Below, piece by piece: positions 35,669 through 45,391 of a DNA stretch of 64,000 nucleotides. The stretch lies in NCBI GenBank assembly GCA_030680835.1, contig JAUXUD010000033.1, positions 1 to 64,000 on the forward strand, written 5' to 3'. The position numbers and the translations under genes were made by a program. Every line of letters starts with the position of its first letter. Within the stretch, counting starts at the first letter, position 1. The DNA is from Bacteroidota bacterium. GTDB taxonomy: Bacteria > Bacteroidota > Bacteroidia > UKL13-3. Under the pieces are notes generated by a model, which did no database searches, was not told the DNA's origin, and saw only the letters and a list, made by a program, of their open reading frames with translations.

Positions 35669-36448
35669 TTAATAACCTTTAAAATCGGGTTTTCTTTTTT
35701 CAACAAAGGCCTTCATTCCTTCTTTTTGGTCTTCACTCGCAAAGCACAAATAAAAATTTTTGCGTTCAAAATGCAAGCCTTCCTGCAGGCTGCATTCATA
35801 AGTTTTTAAAACAGATTCTTTCGCCAATCGAACCGCTATGGGACTCATAAGGGCAATTTCGCCGGCCAGTTTTACTGCTTCATCCAAATAAACTTCATCG
35901 GGAACCACTTTATTTACCAAACCTGCTTTTTGAGCTCCTTCGGCCGATAAAAATCTTCCGGTTAAAACCATTTCCATAGCCAAAGCCTTGCCCACGGCTC
36001 TTGTTAGACGTTGTGTACCGCCGGCTCCCGGCATAATACCTAGTTTTATCTCAGGCTGACCAAATTTTGCGCTTTCTGAGGCAATAATCATATCACAGGT
36101 CATTGCGAGTTCGCAGCCACCACCCAGGCAAAAGCCCGAAACGGCTGCAATGATCGGTTTTTTTGTTTTTCTAATCTGGTCCCAGGTTTCAAACTGATCA
36201 ATTTTAAGCAAATCAACCGGTGTACGGCTTTCCATCTGTTTAATATCAGCACCTGCCGCAAAAGCCTGTTCATTGCCCGTAATAATAATGCAGCGAACCG
36301 ATTCATTTTCATCCAAAGCGGATAATGCCTGCTTCAATTCAAGCATCAATTGCAAGTTTAGCGCATTCAATTCCTTGGGTCGGTACAGGCGAACCAAAGC
36401 AATATGAGGTTGAAAATCAGGTTCAACAATTATAAATTGAAATTCCAT
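35669..36448 (-). CDS. Enoyl-CoA hydratase/isomerase family protein
   Basis: 259 residues. The oxyanion-hole and catalytic regions are intact: AFAAGADIKQM, VSGFCLGGGCELAMTCD and LGIMPGAGGTQRLTRAVG (about 100-150), with both glutamates of classical crotonases present (Glu in GGGCELA and the PEIKLGIMPG region). It hydrates trans-2-enoyl-CoA in beta-oxidation or butyrate-type routes. Together with IcmF this points to short-chain acyl-CoA metabolism, but they are not in one operon. Confidence 0.93.
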   Translation of the reverse strand: MEFQFIIVEPDFQPHIALVRLYRPKELNALNLQLMLELKQALSALDENESVRCIIITGNEQAFAAGADIKQMESRTPVDLLKIDQFETWDQIRKTKKPIIAAVSGFCLGGGCELAMTCDMIIASESAKFGQPEIKLGIMPGAGGTQRLTRAVGKALAMEMVLTGRFLSAEGAQKAGLVNKVVPDEVYLDEAVKLAGEIALMSPIAVRLAKESVLKTYECSLQEGLHFERKNFYLCFASEDQKEGMKAFVEKRKPDFKGY

Positions 36449-36633
36449 TTCATAAAATTAAGTAAGCGCAAAAAACGCAAAATATTACAAACTTTACAAT
36501 TTAGTTCAGTTTAATCATGTGAACCGGACTTTATTCATTAGATTCGCAGGGTGAATGCAGCATTTCTATATTTATTCAAATCGAAGAAATTGCCCGGATA
36601 ACCAATAAATTTTGAAAACTTTCCATAATACTG

Positions 36634-36664
36634 TTGCTATTTACAAAATAAAACAAGATATTTG
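36634..36664 (+). promoter_or_regulatory. Putative promoter of the rpmB operon
   Basis: TTG at 36634-36636 and GATATTTG at 36657-36664 (one mismatch to TAnnTTTG), spacing 20, 26 nt before the rpmB ATG. Confidence 0.45.
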
Positions 36665-36690
36665 CAGTCCTTTTTGAAGAAAATAACGTC

Positions 36691-36921
36691 ATGAGAGTAT
36701 GTGATTTAACCGGCAAGCGTCCGATGGTAGGTAATAATGTGTCCCACTCTAACAGGAGGACCAAAAGACGCTTTTACCCAAATTTACAGGAAAAGAAATT
36801 CTTTATACCTGAAGAAAACAGATGGATTACCCTGAAGGTTTCCACCAAGGCTATTAAAACAATCAATAAAAAGGGTATCGCAGCCGTTTTAACTGATTAT
36901 GTACGTAACGGAAAAATATAA
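36691..36921 (+). CDS. rpmB: 50S ribosomal protein L28
   Basis: 76 residues. [20 protein letters not shown], then [14 protein letters not shown], are L28 hallmarks. It is first in the order rpmB-rpmG-DUF4295-ftsY-rimO, which is conserved in Bacteroidota. A clear AGGAGG-like site precedes rpmG downstream. Confidence 0.97.
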   Translation: MRVCDLTGKRPMVGNNVSHSNRRTKRRFYPNLQEKKFFIPEENRWITLKVSTKAIKTINKKGIAAVLTDYVRNGKI

Positions 36922-36936
36922 TTAGGAGGAAAAGAA

Positions 36937-37119
36937 ATGGCAAGAAAAGGCAATCGTATACAGGTAATTTTAGAGTGTACCGAACATAAGAATACTGATA
37001 AACCGGGTACATCCAGGTATATTACTACTAAAAATCGTAAAAATACAACCGAAAGAATCGAGTTAAAAAAATACAACCCGGTTTTGAAAAAGGTAACTGT
37101 TCATAAAGAAATTAAATAA
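36937..37119 (+). CDS. rpmG: 50S ribosomal protein L33
   Basis: 60 residues. [13 protein letters not shown], then [12 protein letters not shown], identify L33. Only one cysteine remains (LECTEH) and the second CxxC pair is absent, so this is a zinc-free form. It lies 15 nt after rpmB with TTAGGAGG upstream. Confidence 0.96.
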   Translation: MARKGNRIQVILECTEHKNTDKPGTSRYITTKNRKNTTERIELKKYNPVLKKVTVHKEIK

Positions 37120-37125
37120 TTAACC

Positions 37126-37278
37126 ATGGCTAAGAAAGTAGTTGCAACATTAAAAACTGCGCAAGGCAAAGACTTTGCAAAAGTTTACAGAGCTGTTAAA
37201 ACCGAAAAAGGTTCATATTCGTTCAAATCGGAAATTGTTCCAAACGAATTCATAAAAAGTTACTTTTCAAAAAAGTAA
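37126..37278 (+). CDS. DUF4295 small ribosome-linked protein
   Basis: 50 residues, found by direct translation: starts MAKKVVATLKTAQGKDFAKV and ends with FIKSYFSKK. This tiny basic protein is conserved behind rpmG in Bacteroidota. The gene context suggests a role on the ribosome. It starts 6 nt after the rpmG stop. Confidence 0.92.
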   Translation: MAKKVVATLKTAQGKDFAKVYRAVKTEKGSYSFKSEIVPNEFIKSYFSKK

Positions 37279-37301
37279 TTTTAATTAATAATGATCGAAT
37301 T

Positions 37302-37335
37302 AAAAGCATTCTGTTACAAGCAGAGTGCTTTTTTT
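37302..37335 (+). terminator. Terminator after the DUF4295 gene
   Basis: AAAAGCATTCTG pairs with CAGAGTGCTTTT around a 7-nt loop and ends in seven T. It lies just before ftsY, so ftsY may need its own promoter or read-through. Confidence 0.82.
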
Positions 37336-37357
37336 GTTTAATAATAAAAGTCTCTTT

Positions 37358-38311
37358 ATGGGAATCTTTAGTTTTTTTAGCAAGGAAAAAAAGGAAAAGC
37401 TTGACCAGGGTTTAGAAAAAACCAAAAGCGGTTTATTTGATAAAATAAGCAAGGCAATGCTTGGCAAAAGTGTTGTGGATGATTATTTTTTGGATGAACT
37501 TGAGGAGATTCTGGTAGGCAGTGATGTGGGGATTGAAACTACATTAAAAATTATTGGGCGTTTGCAACAGCGTGTTGCAAAAGATAAATATATTGGAATA
37601 AGCGAACTGAACGCGGTTTTGCGAAATGAAATTATCAAATTACTGGAAGAGAATACTTCCGGAATTCTATCTTCATTTGATGACCTGGCAGGTAAGAAAC
37701 CCTATGTGATTATGGTAGTTGGCGTAAACGGAGTGGGCAAAACAACTACCATTGGTAAAATGGCTAATCAATATAAAAAAGCAGGCAAAAAAGTTGTACT
37801 GGGCGCAGCCGATACATTTAGGGCTGCGGCAGTTGAGCAGCTTAAAATATGGGGAAGCAGAAACGATGTTCAGGTAATTGCTCACGGAATGAACACAGAT
37901 CCGGCTTCGGTTGCCTTTGATACGGTTAAACAGGCTGTAGAACTCAATGCCGATGTGGTAATTATAGATACTGCCGGCAGATTGCATAACAAGATTGGTT
38001 TAATGAATGAGCTCACCAAAATAAAAAGAGTTATGCAAAAAGTAATTGAAGATGCGCCTCATGAAATTTTATTGGTATTGGATGCAAGTACAGGCCAGAA
38101 TGCGTTTGAACAGGCCAAACATTTTACTGCTGCTACAGAAGTGAATGCACTGGCCTTAACCAAACTTGACGGAACAGCAAAAGGGGGGGTTGTTATCGGG
38201 GTTGCCGATCAGTTTAAAATTCCGGTTAAATATATTGGAGTGGGTGAGGGTATTGATGATTTGCAGTTGTTTGACAAAACCGAATTTGTGGATTCGCTGT
38301 TTAAAAAATAA
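37358..38311 (+). CDS. ftsY: Signal recognition particle receptor FtsY
   Basis: 317 residues from ATG 37358 (MGIFSFFSKEKKEKLDQGLE); an earlier in-frame start falls in the terminator T tract and is rejected. The NG domain shows G1 GVNGVGKTTTIGKMA, DTFRAAAVEQL, G3 DTAGRLHNK and G4 TKLDGTAKGG. It binds Ffh/SRP at the membrane and targets membrane proteins. It lacks the long acidic A domain of E. coli, as usual in Bacteroidota. Confidence 0.97.
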   Translation: MGIFSFFSKEKKEKLDQGLEKTKSGLFDKISKAMLGKSVVDDYFLDELEEILVGSDVGIETTLKIIGRLQQRVAKDKYIGISELNAVLRNEIIKLLEENTSGILSSFDDLAGKKPYVIMVVGVNGVGKTTTIGKMANQYKKAGKKVVLGAADTFRAAAVEQLKIWGSRNDVQVIAHGMNTDPASVAFDTVKQAVELNADVVIIDTAGRLHNKIGLMNELTKIKRVMQKVIEDAPHEILLVLDASTGQNAFEQAKHFTAATEVNALALTKLDGTAKGGVVIGVADQFKIPVKYIGVGEGIDDLQLFDKTEFVDSLFKK

Positions 38312-38316
38312 AAAGA

Positions 38317-39630
38317 TTGAAAACAAAAACGCTTAAAAAAGATAAAGTAAACATCATTACTTTAGGTTGCTCAAAAAACATTGTTGACAGTGAAGTTTTA
38401 TATGGTCAGTTAAAGGCAAGTGATATTGAAGTGACACATGAAGCGACAGGAGATGATGCCAATATTGTAATCATCAATACATGTGGTTTTATAGATAATG
38501 CCAAAGAGGAAAGCATCAACACGATTATTCGCTGGGCCGAAGCCAAGCAAGCAGGCATCATCGAAAAACTTTATGTAACCGGTTGCCTTTCGCAACGTTA
38601 TATGCCCGAGCTGCAAAAGGAAATTCCCGAAGTAGATAAATATTTTGGCACCACCCATCTACCTCAGTTGTTAAAAACAATTGGTGCAGATTACAAACAC
38701 GAGTTAATTGGGGAACGCATAATTACTACTCCAAGTCATTATGCATACTTAAAAATTTCGGAAGGTTGCGACCGGCCCTGTTCATTTTGTGCCATTCCGA
38801 TTATGCGTGGGAAACATATTTCAAAATCGTTTGAACAAATTGAAACGGAAGTAAAAAGCCTGGTAAAACAAGGTACCAAAGAGTTTTTGTTAATTGCCCA
38901 GGACAGTACATTTTATGGTTTGGATTTATATGGTGAACGCAAGTTAGCAGAATTGCTACAACGCATTTCAGATATTCCCGGGGTTGAATGGATTCGTTTG
39001 CATTATGCTTATCCCTCTCAATTTCCAATGGATGCTTTGGATGTGATGGCTGAAAGAAAAAATATATGTAATTATATTGATATTCCATTGCAGCATGTGA
39101 GTGATAATATGCTGAAGATTATGCGCAGGGGAATCACGCGCCAAAGAACAGAAGAATTGGTTCAAACCATTCGGGAAAAGGTGCCGGGTATATCAATCAG
39201 AACCACACTGATTGCAGGCCATCCGGGTGAAACGGAGCAGGACTTTTTGGACTTATGTGATTTTGTTCGCAGAAACCGGTTCGACCGTTTGGGAATTTTT
39301 ACTTATAGTCATGAAGAAGGAACGTATGCAGGCACACTCCCGGATGATGTACCTCAGGAAATAAAGGAAGAAAGAGCCGCCATCATTATGGAAATTCAAC
39401 AGGAAATTTCAACTGAGCTCAACAAGTTAAAAGTGGGAAAAGTTATGCGGGTATTGTTTGACCGGAAAGAAGGAGGATTTTATATTGGCAGAACAGAATT
39501 TGACAGTGTGGAAGTTGATAATGAGGTTTTGGTTGATGCAAAAACAAATTTTGTGAGAATCGGTGATTTTGCCAATGTACTGATAGAATCTGCCGAAGAT
39601 TTTGATTTATATGGAAAGGTAATATCTTAA
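38317..39630 (+). CDS. rimO: Ribosomal protein S12 methylthiotransferase RimO
   Basis: 437 residues; the start is TTG at 38317, since no ATG occurs before the conserved NIITLGCSKNIVDSE. The N-terminal MTTase domain has three cysteines for the second cluster (LGCSKN, NTCGF, TGCLSQRY). The radical-SAM motif is CDRPCSFCAIP (about 150) and the TRAM domain occupies the C-terminus. It methylthiolates an aspartate of ribosomal protein S12. It sits 5 nt after ftsY. Confidence 0.95.
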   Translation: MKTKTLKKDKVNIITLGCSKNIVDSEVLYGQLKASDIEVTHEATGDDANIVIINTCGFIDNAKEESINTIIRWAEAKQAGIIEKLYVTGCLSQRYMPELQKEIPEVDKYFGTTHLPQLLKTIGADYKHELIGERIITTPSHYAYLKISEGCDRPCSFCAIPIMRGKHISKSFEQIETEVKSLVKQGTKEFLLIAQDSTFYGLDLYGERKLAELLQRISDIPGVEWIRLHYAYPSQFPMDALDVMAERKNICNYIDIPLQHVSDNMLKIMRRGITRQRTEELVQTIREKVPGISIRTTLIAGHPGETEQDFLDLCDFVRRNRFDRLGIFTYSHEEGTYAGTLPDDVPQEIKEERAAIIMEIQQEISTELNKLKVGKVMRVLFDRKEGGFYIGRTEFDSVEVDNEVLVDAKTNFVRIGDFANVLIESAEDFDLYGKVIS

Positions 39631-39643
39631 TTTAATTAATAAG

Positions 39644-41242
39644 ATGAAACATTCAAAAATTCTACTGTCTGAAACCGGTTTGGTTCCTCCTATTGTTTTA
39701 GATTATTTAGCAGGTAATGAATTTTTAAAACCATTTTATGCTGAACCCAATACGATTGGTGCATATAAAAAATTAATAGATGCAAGAAATTTTGATGAAA
39801 AGAAAAGGCAGGTCCTATATGATTCATTAATCAATCAGTTTCATAAAATTAAACTACCTCTCGAAAATTATCCCATCCTTTATTCAAATATAAAATTACT
39901 TCTTGATTCCAATACGTATACTATATGCACGGGACATCAGCTCTGTTTATATGGCGGGCCCATGTTTGTAACTTACAAGATATTAACAGCCATAAAATTG
40001 TGTTCAGAATTACGCAATGCATACCCCGAAATCAATTTTGTGCCGGTATTGTGGCTGGCCAGCGAAGACCATGATTTTGAAGAAATAAGCAATACGCATT
40101 TATATGGCAGGGATTTTAAGTGGCATAAAGATAGCGGAAACAAACCTGTTGGAACACTCGATTTGGAAGGACTTTCGGAAGACATCGAAACTATTTCAAA
40201 ATTAATTGGTACGAATGAAACAGGACAAAGATGGATAAAATTAATTGAGGATTCTTATTTAAAAAGTAATGATTTATCTGAAGCGACTATTAAATTGTAT
40301 ACCGATATTTTTAAAGATTACGGTTTAATTGTATTAGAGCCAAATCAAAAGATATTTAAGGAAGAATTAATACCTGTTATCAAATCAGATTTATTAGATC
40401 AAAGTAATTTTTCGGTGCAAACTAAATCTGATAAATTATTGGCTGAAAAATACAAACTACAGATAAATGCCAGAGAAACAAATTTCTTTTACCTGAGTGA
40501 AACGTCAGGAAGAAGGCAGATTAAAAAGGAAGGGGAAGCGTTTGTAATAGCAGGTACTGAAACCAGGTTTTCGGTTCAGCAATTAGCAGTTGAAATAAAT
40601 AATTACCCTGAGCGCTTTAGTCCGAATGTTAATTTACGACCGGTTTATCAGGAACTCATATTGCCCAATCTGGCTTATATAGGAGGGCCTGCAGAAATTG
40701 CCTATTGGTTGCAGTTAAAGGCAATTTTTGACGTAAACAAAATCAAGTTTCCGTCAGTGGTACTGCGTTCAATGAATTTAATAACGGGAAGTCAACTGAT
40801 TGAAAAAGTTGAAAAATACGGATTAACGGTTTCTGATTTGGTAGGCAATGAACTTAAGCTGACCCAGGCTTACCTGCAGAAGGGAAGAAAATTTGATTTT
40901 CAGAAAAGCTTTGACATTATTTTAAATGAATTTCAAATTTTGATAGACGCCAGTAAAGATTTGAATAAAGAGGTGTCGAAAAACTTTTTAGAAACCAAGT
41001 TAAGCTTAAAAAACTTGTTTCATGAAAAGCAACGGGATATAAAACGAAGTATCGGTGAAGCTGAAACTGAACAAATTGAAAAACTGATGAAATTGCGTTC
41101 AAAGCTATATCCGAAAGGGATTTTTCAGGAGCGTACGGATACACTTTTTCAACATGAATCAAATTTAAACAGGATATTAATTCCTGAGATACTGGAACAA
41201 ATAGATATTTTTCATCCTGCACTAAATGTTTTCAGTTTATAG
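39644..41242 (+). CDS. bshC: Bacillithiol biosynthesis cysteine-adding enzyme BshC
   Basis: 532 residues, matching the family length (about 530-540). Motifs: ICTGHQLCLYGGPMFVTYKI (about 90-110), PVLWLASEDHDFEEI (about 130-145) and YIGGPAEIAYWLQLKAIF (about 345-362). BshC joins cysteine to GlcN-malate to complete bacillithiol, the low-molecular-weight thiol used by many Bacteroidota. BshA and BshB are not in this window. It follows rimO by 13 nt. Confidence 0.94.
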   Translation: MKHSKILLSETGLVPPIVLDYLAGNEFLKPFYAEPNTIGAYKKLIDARNFDEKKRQVLYDSLINQFHKIKLPLENYPILYSNIKLLLDSNTYTICTGHQLCLYGGPMFVTYKILTAIKLCSELRNAYPEINFVPVLWLASEDHDFEEISNTHLYGRDFKWHKDSGNKPVGTLDLEGLSEDIETISKLIGTNETGQRWIKLIEDSYLKSNDLSEATIKLYTDIFKDYGLIVLEPNQKIFKEELIPVIKSDLLDQSNFSVQTKSDKLLAEKYKLQINARETNFFYLSETSGRRQIKKEGEAFVIAGTETRFSVQQLAVEINNYPERFSPNVNLRPVYQELILPNLAYIGGPAEIAYWLQLKAIFDVNKIKFPSVVLRSMNLITGSQLIEKVEKYGLTVSDLVGNELKLTQAYLQKGRKFDFQKSFDIILNEFQILIDASKDLNKEVSKNFLETKLSLKNLFHEKQRDIKRSIGEAETEQIEKLMKLRSKLYPKGIFQERTDTLFQHESNLNRILIPEILEQIDIFHPALNVFSL

Positions 41243-41244
41243 AA

Positions 41245-41799
41245 TCATTTTAGATTTTCATTTTTCTGTAAAATTTGATTCATAAAATGCCAAAGTACAA
41301 TTCCTGTGCTTACAGCAACATTAAGTGAATGTTTGGTGCCAAATTGAGGAATTTCAATGCTTCCATCGCATAGGTCAATGAGGTTCTGATCAACCCCATC
41401 AACTTCGTTACCCATAATAATTGTAATAATACTTTCAGAATTATAGGTAAAGTCTTGCAGTAAAATGCTATTGCTGGTTTGTTCAATGGCGTATATTTTC
41501 TCCCCTTTCGATTTAAGAGTTTGTATTAATAAAACTGCATTTTCATGGTACTCCCATACCACAGATTCTGTAGCACCAAGGGCTGTTTTGAGTATTTCCT
41601 TATGCGGAGGGATTGCTGAAATGCCCGTTATAAAAATCTTTTTAACATTAAAAGCATCGGCTGTTCTAAATATTGAACCGATGTTTTGAGCACTCCTGAT
41701 ATTATTCAAAATGATATGAACGCCTGTTTTTTCAGCCAGTTTGAAGGCTTCGAGGCTTGGCCGGTTTAACTGAGAGCTACTTGTTTTGGTATTTTGCAT
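41245..41799 (-). CDS. TrmH/SpoU family RNA 2'-O-methyltransferase
   Basis: 184 residues from ATG 41799 (MQNTKTSSSQLN); the in-frame TTG at 41814 is less likely. The SPOUT fold shows motif 1 NNIRSAQNIGSIFRTADAF, motif 2 IIMGNEVDGVD and motif 3 IPQFGTKHSLNVAVSTGI, which form the SAM-binding trefoil knot. It methylates ribose in tRNA or rRNA; the target cannot be told. It is convergent with bshC, with stops 3 nt apart. Confidence 0.92.
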   Translation of the reverse strand: MQNTKTSSSQLNRPSLEAFKLAEKTGVHIILNNIRSAQNIGSIFRTADAFNVKKIFITGISAIPPHKEILKTALGATESVVWEYHENAVLLIQTLKSKGEKIYAIEQTSNSILLQDFTYNSESIITIIMGNEVDGVDQNLIDLCDGSIEIPQFGTKHSLNVAVSTGIVLWHFMNQILQKNENLK

Positions 41800-41851
41800 G
41801 GTTTTTTCGCACAATTAAACGGTAAATTAACATAAATCAGCAAATATTTGC

Positions 41852-41881
41852 TTTGTTCACATTAAAAAACTATTACTTTTG
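41852..41881 (+). promoter_or_regulatory. Promoter of the SPOR-barrel gene
   Basis: TTTG at 41852-41855, spacer 18, TACTTTTG at 41874-41881 (TAnnTTTG), 17 nt before the ATG. Confidence 0.6.
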
Positions 41882-41898
41882 TATTCAAAACTATACTT

Positions 41899-43854
41899 AT
41901 GAAGCCTCTAACTAACATTACTCAATTGAAAAAAGGAATTAGTTTTCTTTTTCTAATAGCATTTTCATTTTACTCATTTGGCCAGGGAGCCGAAAAAAAA
42001 TTATCTGGGGGAGTTGGGTTAGGTATTCCCATAACCTTTTTTACGGTTAACTCCAGTCTGGTTGGACTCTATATGGGTAATGTAAGATACTCATTTAATA
42101 AAACCTGGTCATTAGAAGCCCGGTTAACTTCAAATGTTTTTTATAACACACCCAAACCGCCAAATCCACCTAAAGCGGTACTTGATGGAAGTGCATCTGA
42201 TTTGGTGAGTTACCGAACTGCCATGTACGGCTTTCATGCGATGGGTTATTATAATTTACCTAATATTTTTGGCTTGGTAACTCCCGAAAGCAATTGGTTG
42301 CCCTATTTAAACGCAGGTATTGGCATGCATATATACAAACCCAGAGCTACTTATGTAAATGGAGCCAGTATGCAGTCATTAACCTTTGGAAAACCCTGCC
42401 GTGATTACCAGGTTGGCGTCGGTACGCGTTATTTTATAAATTCAAACATAGATTTACATGGAGGTATGGAGTATCATTTTGTTGAGAGCTATTGGCTGGA
42501 TGCATTGGGTACTAATAAAAAGCTGGATAACTTCTTAAACCTTTATGCAGGTGTTAGTATAAAATTGGGAGCCAAACCCTGGGATAATCTGGTTGACTGG
42601 TCGCATAAAAATATTGAAAATCCAAAAGAGTCTGCAAAAAATTATTCGAAATGGGCTGCAGATGTAACCTTGGGTATTCCGTATATGTTTACACCGGTCG
42701 GATATAGTTTTACTGGTATGTTTGGTTTGGGTATCAGACATTCATTTTCTAAATCTATGGGATTACAATTGGCTTATCATCATGGCAATCTTTCAGGAGG
42801 GCAAGATTTAGTTCCGGTTGTTGTTATCCCATATACTGAGGCGGAATCTGTAAAGACTTTTTCAACCAAAATCAATCAATTTACTGTAAGAGCGTATTTT
42901 AATTTAAGGAACTTATCGTCAGAATCAACTTCCAGAACCGAATGGAATCATTATGCAGTACTTGGTGGTGGATTTATTTATGGAAACCAGGATGTAACTT
43001 TTTCAAATAATACCAGTGTATCTAAAGTTAAAGTTTATAACAAAAGTGGAGTTCAAAATATAGTGGTAGGTTACGAAGCCCGGAAATATTTAATGCATAA
43101 TTTGGACCTGATTGCCGGAGCTGATTTTAGTTTAAACCAAAGTAAATATTTTGATGCTGCTCCAATAAAACCCAATTTAAATTCGCATTTATATTTCCAT
43201 ACCGGAGTTACCTATAAAATTGGAACCAGTAAAGATAAAGAACATATAGACTGGTCATATGTATCATATAATAATTACAAAGACAAATCCATACAGATTG
43301 AACAGGTACCTATTATAGAGAAACCAGTAACTGAAGAGGCTCCTAAGATTGATACCAGTATAGCTGTAGCCCCTCCTGTTGTTGAGCCAACACCTGTAAC
43401 ACCTCCTGTTGTTGAACCCACCCCTGTAACACCTCCACCTGTTGAGCCCGTTGTACCTGAGCCCGTTGTTGTAGCTCCAACTCCTACTCCGGTTCCAACT
43501 CCGGCTCCTGCACCCAGAGCAGTGAGAAGAGCCAGACCTGCACCAGGAACCCCAACAAGTCCATCTGCACCGTCAACTTATGTTGCAACCGATGAGGTTA
43601 CCCCTCCACCAACACGGTATAATGTTATTGTTGCCTGCTATAGTGTAAATAAATTACATATTGCAAAGGCATATAAAGTGAAGCTGGAAAAGAGTGGCTA
43701 CAGTCCTAGTATTTACAGGAGTTCAACAAATTCCAGAATGTTGAGAATGTCGGTTATTTCAACCAGTGACAGAAGCGAAGCACTGAATACTTTAAGAAGG
43801 GCCCGCAAAGAACTGGAACCGGAATCCTGGATATATATATACAATAAACAATAG
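41899..43854 (+). CDS. Outer-membrane protein: two beta-barrel modules, Pro-rich linker, SPOR domain
   Basis: 651 residues. A signal peptide (about 10-29) precedes two similar barrel-like modules (about 30-230 and 250-450). The alignable openings are GGVGLGIPITFF and DVTLGIPYMFTP, and each module ends in a DWS signature (NLVDWSHKNIE and EHIDWSYVSYN). A Pro/Val-rich linker follows (about 475-560), then a C-terminal SPOR-type domain (YNVIVACYSVNKLHIAKAYK to the end). SPOR domains bind denuded glycan, so the protein likely ties the outer membrane to the septal or remodelled wall. The next gene is a related one-barrel protein with an OmpA tail. Confidence 0.82.
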   Translation: MKPLTNITQLKKGISFLFLIAFSFYSFGQGAEKKLSGGVGLGIPITFFTVNSSLVGLYMGNVRYSFNKTWSLEARLTSNVFYNTPKPPNPPKAVLDGSASDLVSYRTAMYGFHAMGYYNLPNIFGLVTPESNWLPYLNAGIGMHIYKPRATYVNGASMQSLTFGKPCRDYQVGVGTRYFINSNIDLHGGMEYHFVESYWLDALGTNKKLDNFLNLYAGVSIKLGAKPWDNLVDWSHKNIENPKESAKNYSKWAADVTLGIPYMFTPVGYSFTGMFGLGIRHSFSKSMGLQLAYHHGNLSGGQDLVPVVVIPYTEAESVKTFSTKINQFTVRAYFNLRNLSSESTSRTEWNHYAVLGGGFIYGNQDVTFSNNTSVSKVKVYNKSGVQNIVVGYEARKYLMHNLDLIAGADFSLNQSKYFDAAPIKPNLNSHLYFHTGVTYKIGTSKDKEHIDWSYVSYNNYKDKSIQIEQVPIIEKPVTEEAPKIDTSIAVAPPVVEPTPVTPPVVEPTPVTPPPVEPVVPEPVVVAPTPTPVPTPAPAPRAVRRARPAPGTPTSPSAPSTYVATDEVTPPPTRYNVIVACYSVNKLHIAKAYKVKLEKSGYSPSIYRSSTNSRMLRMSVISTSDRSEALNTLRRARKELEPESWIYIYNKQ

Positions 43855-43940
43855 ATTGTAGATAACTGAAAGGCTTAAAATTCTTAGTTCTCATACAATG
43901 GTGTACCTTAGCAGACAAATTGACTGTTAAGTCCCATTAT

Positions 43941-45389
43941 ATGAGAACTAATTTTTTTATAGTACTGCTAGTCATTCTATCAAATTCTATTTATGCTCAG
44001 AATAATGGCGGGAAAGTTAAAAAGCCCGAAAAGTATAAAAGTGAAAAGTTGAAATCTCCGGATATGAGTGTTGTGGATGGCAGCACTGCAACAAAAGTTA
44101 CCAAACCCCTTAAGAAGGCCAGCGATACAAGCAATATTATTCCACCGGTAAGTTATTCGAAATTATCTTTCGGACTCAATTATGGAATTGCTTTTTATGC
44201 AGGAGACGTAACCATGGATGCTGCCTATCCGGGATACGGCGGCTTTGTGAAATATTCTTTTAACCATGTAATGGGTGTAAGAGCTCAATATTTATATGGT
44301 AAATTATCAGGCGGGCATTCAAGGCTTGATAGTACCGCTTTCCAGAACAGGACTACCAATATCAATTTACAACTCATATTTAACGTGGGCAGTGTAGATT
44401 ACAGAAACAGTTTTCCAAGAAATAATTTTTATTTTGGTGTGGGTGCCGGTATGCAGTTAAATAATGCCCAAAAGGATAGCAGTCCTTATGGAACATATAC
44501 TGCCAATAATTTCACAATTCCTTTAACCTTTGGTTTTAAAAGAAAAATCAGCAAGAATATTGATTTGGGAATTGAGGCAAACTTAATGTTAAATGGAAAT
44601 GACATGATTGACATGAAAAATACCGGAAATAACTTACCTGATTTAAACGGGTATTGTGTAGCCAGTATTGTATATAATCTCACAACTGCCAACAAACCAA
44701 AACATATAGATTGGAGTAATCCGATTAATAAAATTTACATGGATTTAATGGAAGCCAATGAGAATGCTGCAGCCATGAAAAGCGATGGGGATGGGGATGG
44801 TGTTCCGGATGCAATTGACAAGGAGCCCAATACCAAGGCAGGCTATAAAGTAGATTCAAAAGGCATTACGCTGGATAGTGATGGTGATGGAATTCCCGAC
44901 TCAGAGGATTCGGATCCGTTTGGTTTTGACAAAACATTAGGCAAGTATTTCCCAGGATTTAACGGGGGACGGGACTCTGCAGAAAGAATTTATAAAATAA
45001 ACGATTCAATTCCGCAAATTGATTTTGTTACGGTTTCAATGAGCGGTTTGGGATTGCCTTTTATTAATTTCCCACCAAACGGGTATACCATGCATGTAGA
45101 ACAATATGGATTATTACAGGTTATTGCCCGGATATTGATGATGGATACTTCGGCTGCATTGGTAATCATCGGACATGCAGATAACAACAAGCCCAATTTA
45201 ACCCAACTTACTTTGGCAGAACGCAGGGCGCTTGAAGTAAAACGCAAACTGTTTAAAATTTATGAAATTGAGCAGCACAGATTGCTGGTATTTTCAGAGA
45301 AGGATCCCTATATACAAAAATACCAGCTGAGTTCGGAAGGATTAAACAGAAAGGTTGAATTTAAAATTATCAGACCCCGTAAAAAATAA
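43941..45389 (+). CDS. OmpA-family outer-membrane protein with TSP3 repeats
   Basis: 482 residues from ATG 43941 (MRTNFFIVLLVILSNSIYAQ signal peptide); the upstream TTG is rejected. A barrel module (about 60-260) ends in the same KHIDWS signature as its neighbour. Two calcium-binding thrombospondin type-3-like segments follow (DGDGDGVPDAID and DSDGDGIPDSEDSDP; about 280-320). The C-terminal OmpA/MotB-like peptidoglycan-binding domain includes VIIGHADNNKP and LAERRALEVKRKL (about 395-430). It anchors the outer membrane to the wall. Confidence 0.88.
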   Translation: MRTNFFIVLLVILSNSIYAQNNGGKVKKPEKYKSEKLKSPDMSVVDGSTATKVTKPLKKASDTSNIIPPVSYSKLSFGLNYGIAFYAGDVTMDAAYPGYGGFVKYSFNHVMGVRAQYLYGKLSGGHSRLDSTAFQNRTTNINLQLIFNVGSVDYRNSFPRNNFYFGVGAGMQLNNAQKDSSPYGTYTANNFTIPLTFGFKRKISKNIDLGIEANLMLNGNDMIDMKNTGNNLPDLNGYCVASIVYNLTTANKPKHIDWSNPINKIYMDLMEANENAAAMKSDGDGDGVPDAIDKEPNTKAGYKVDSKGITLDSDGDGIPDSEDSDPFGFDKTLGKYFPGFNGGRDSAERIYKINDSIPQIDFVTVSMSGLGLPFINFPPNGYTMHVEQYGLLQVIARILMMDTSAALVIIGHADNNKPNLTQLTLAERRALEVKRKLFKIYEIEQHRLLVFSEKDPYIQKYQLSSEGLNRKVEFKIIRPRKK

Positions 45390-45391
45390 TT

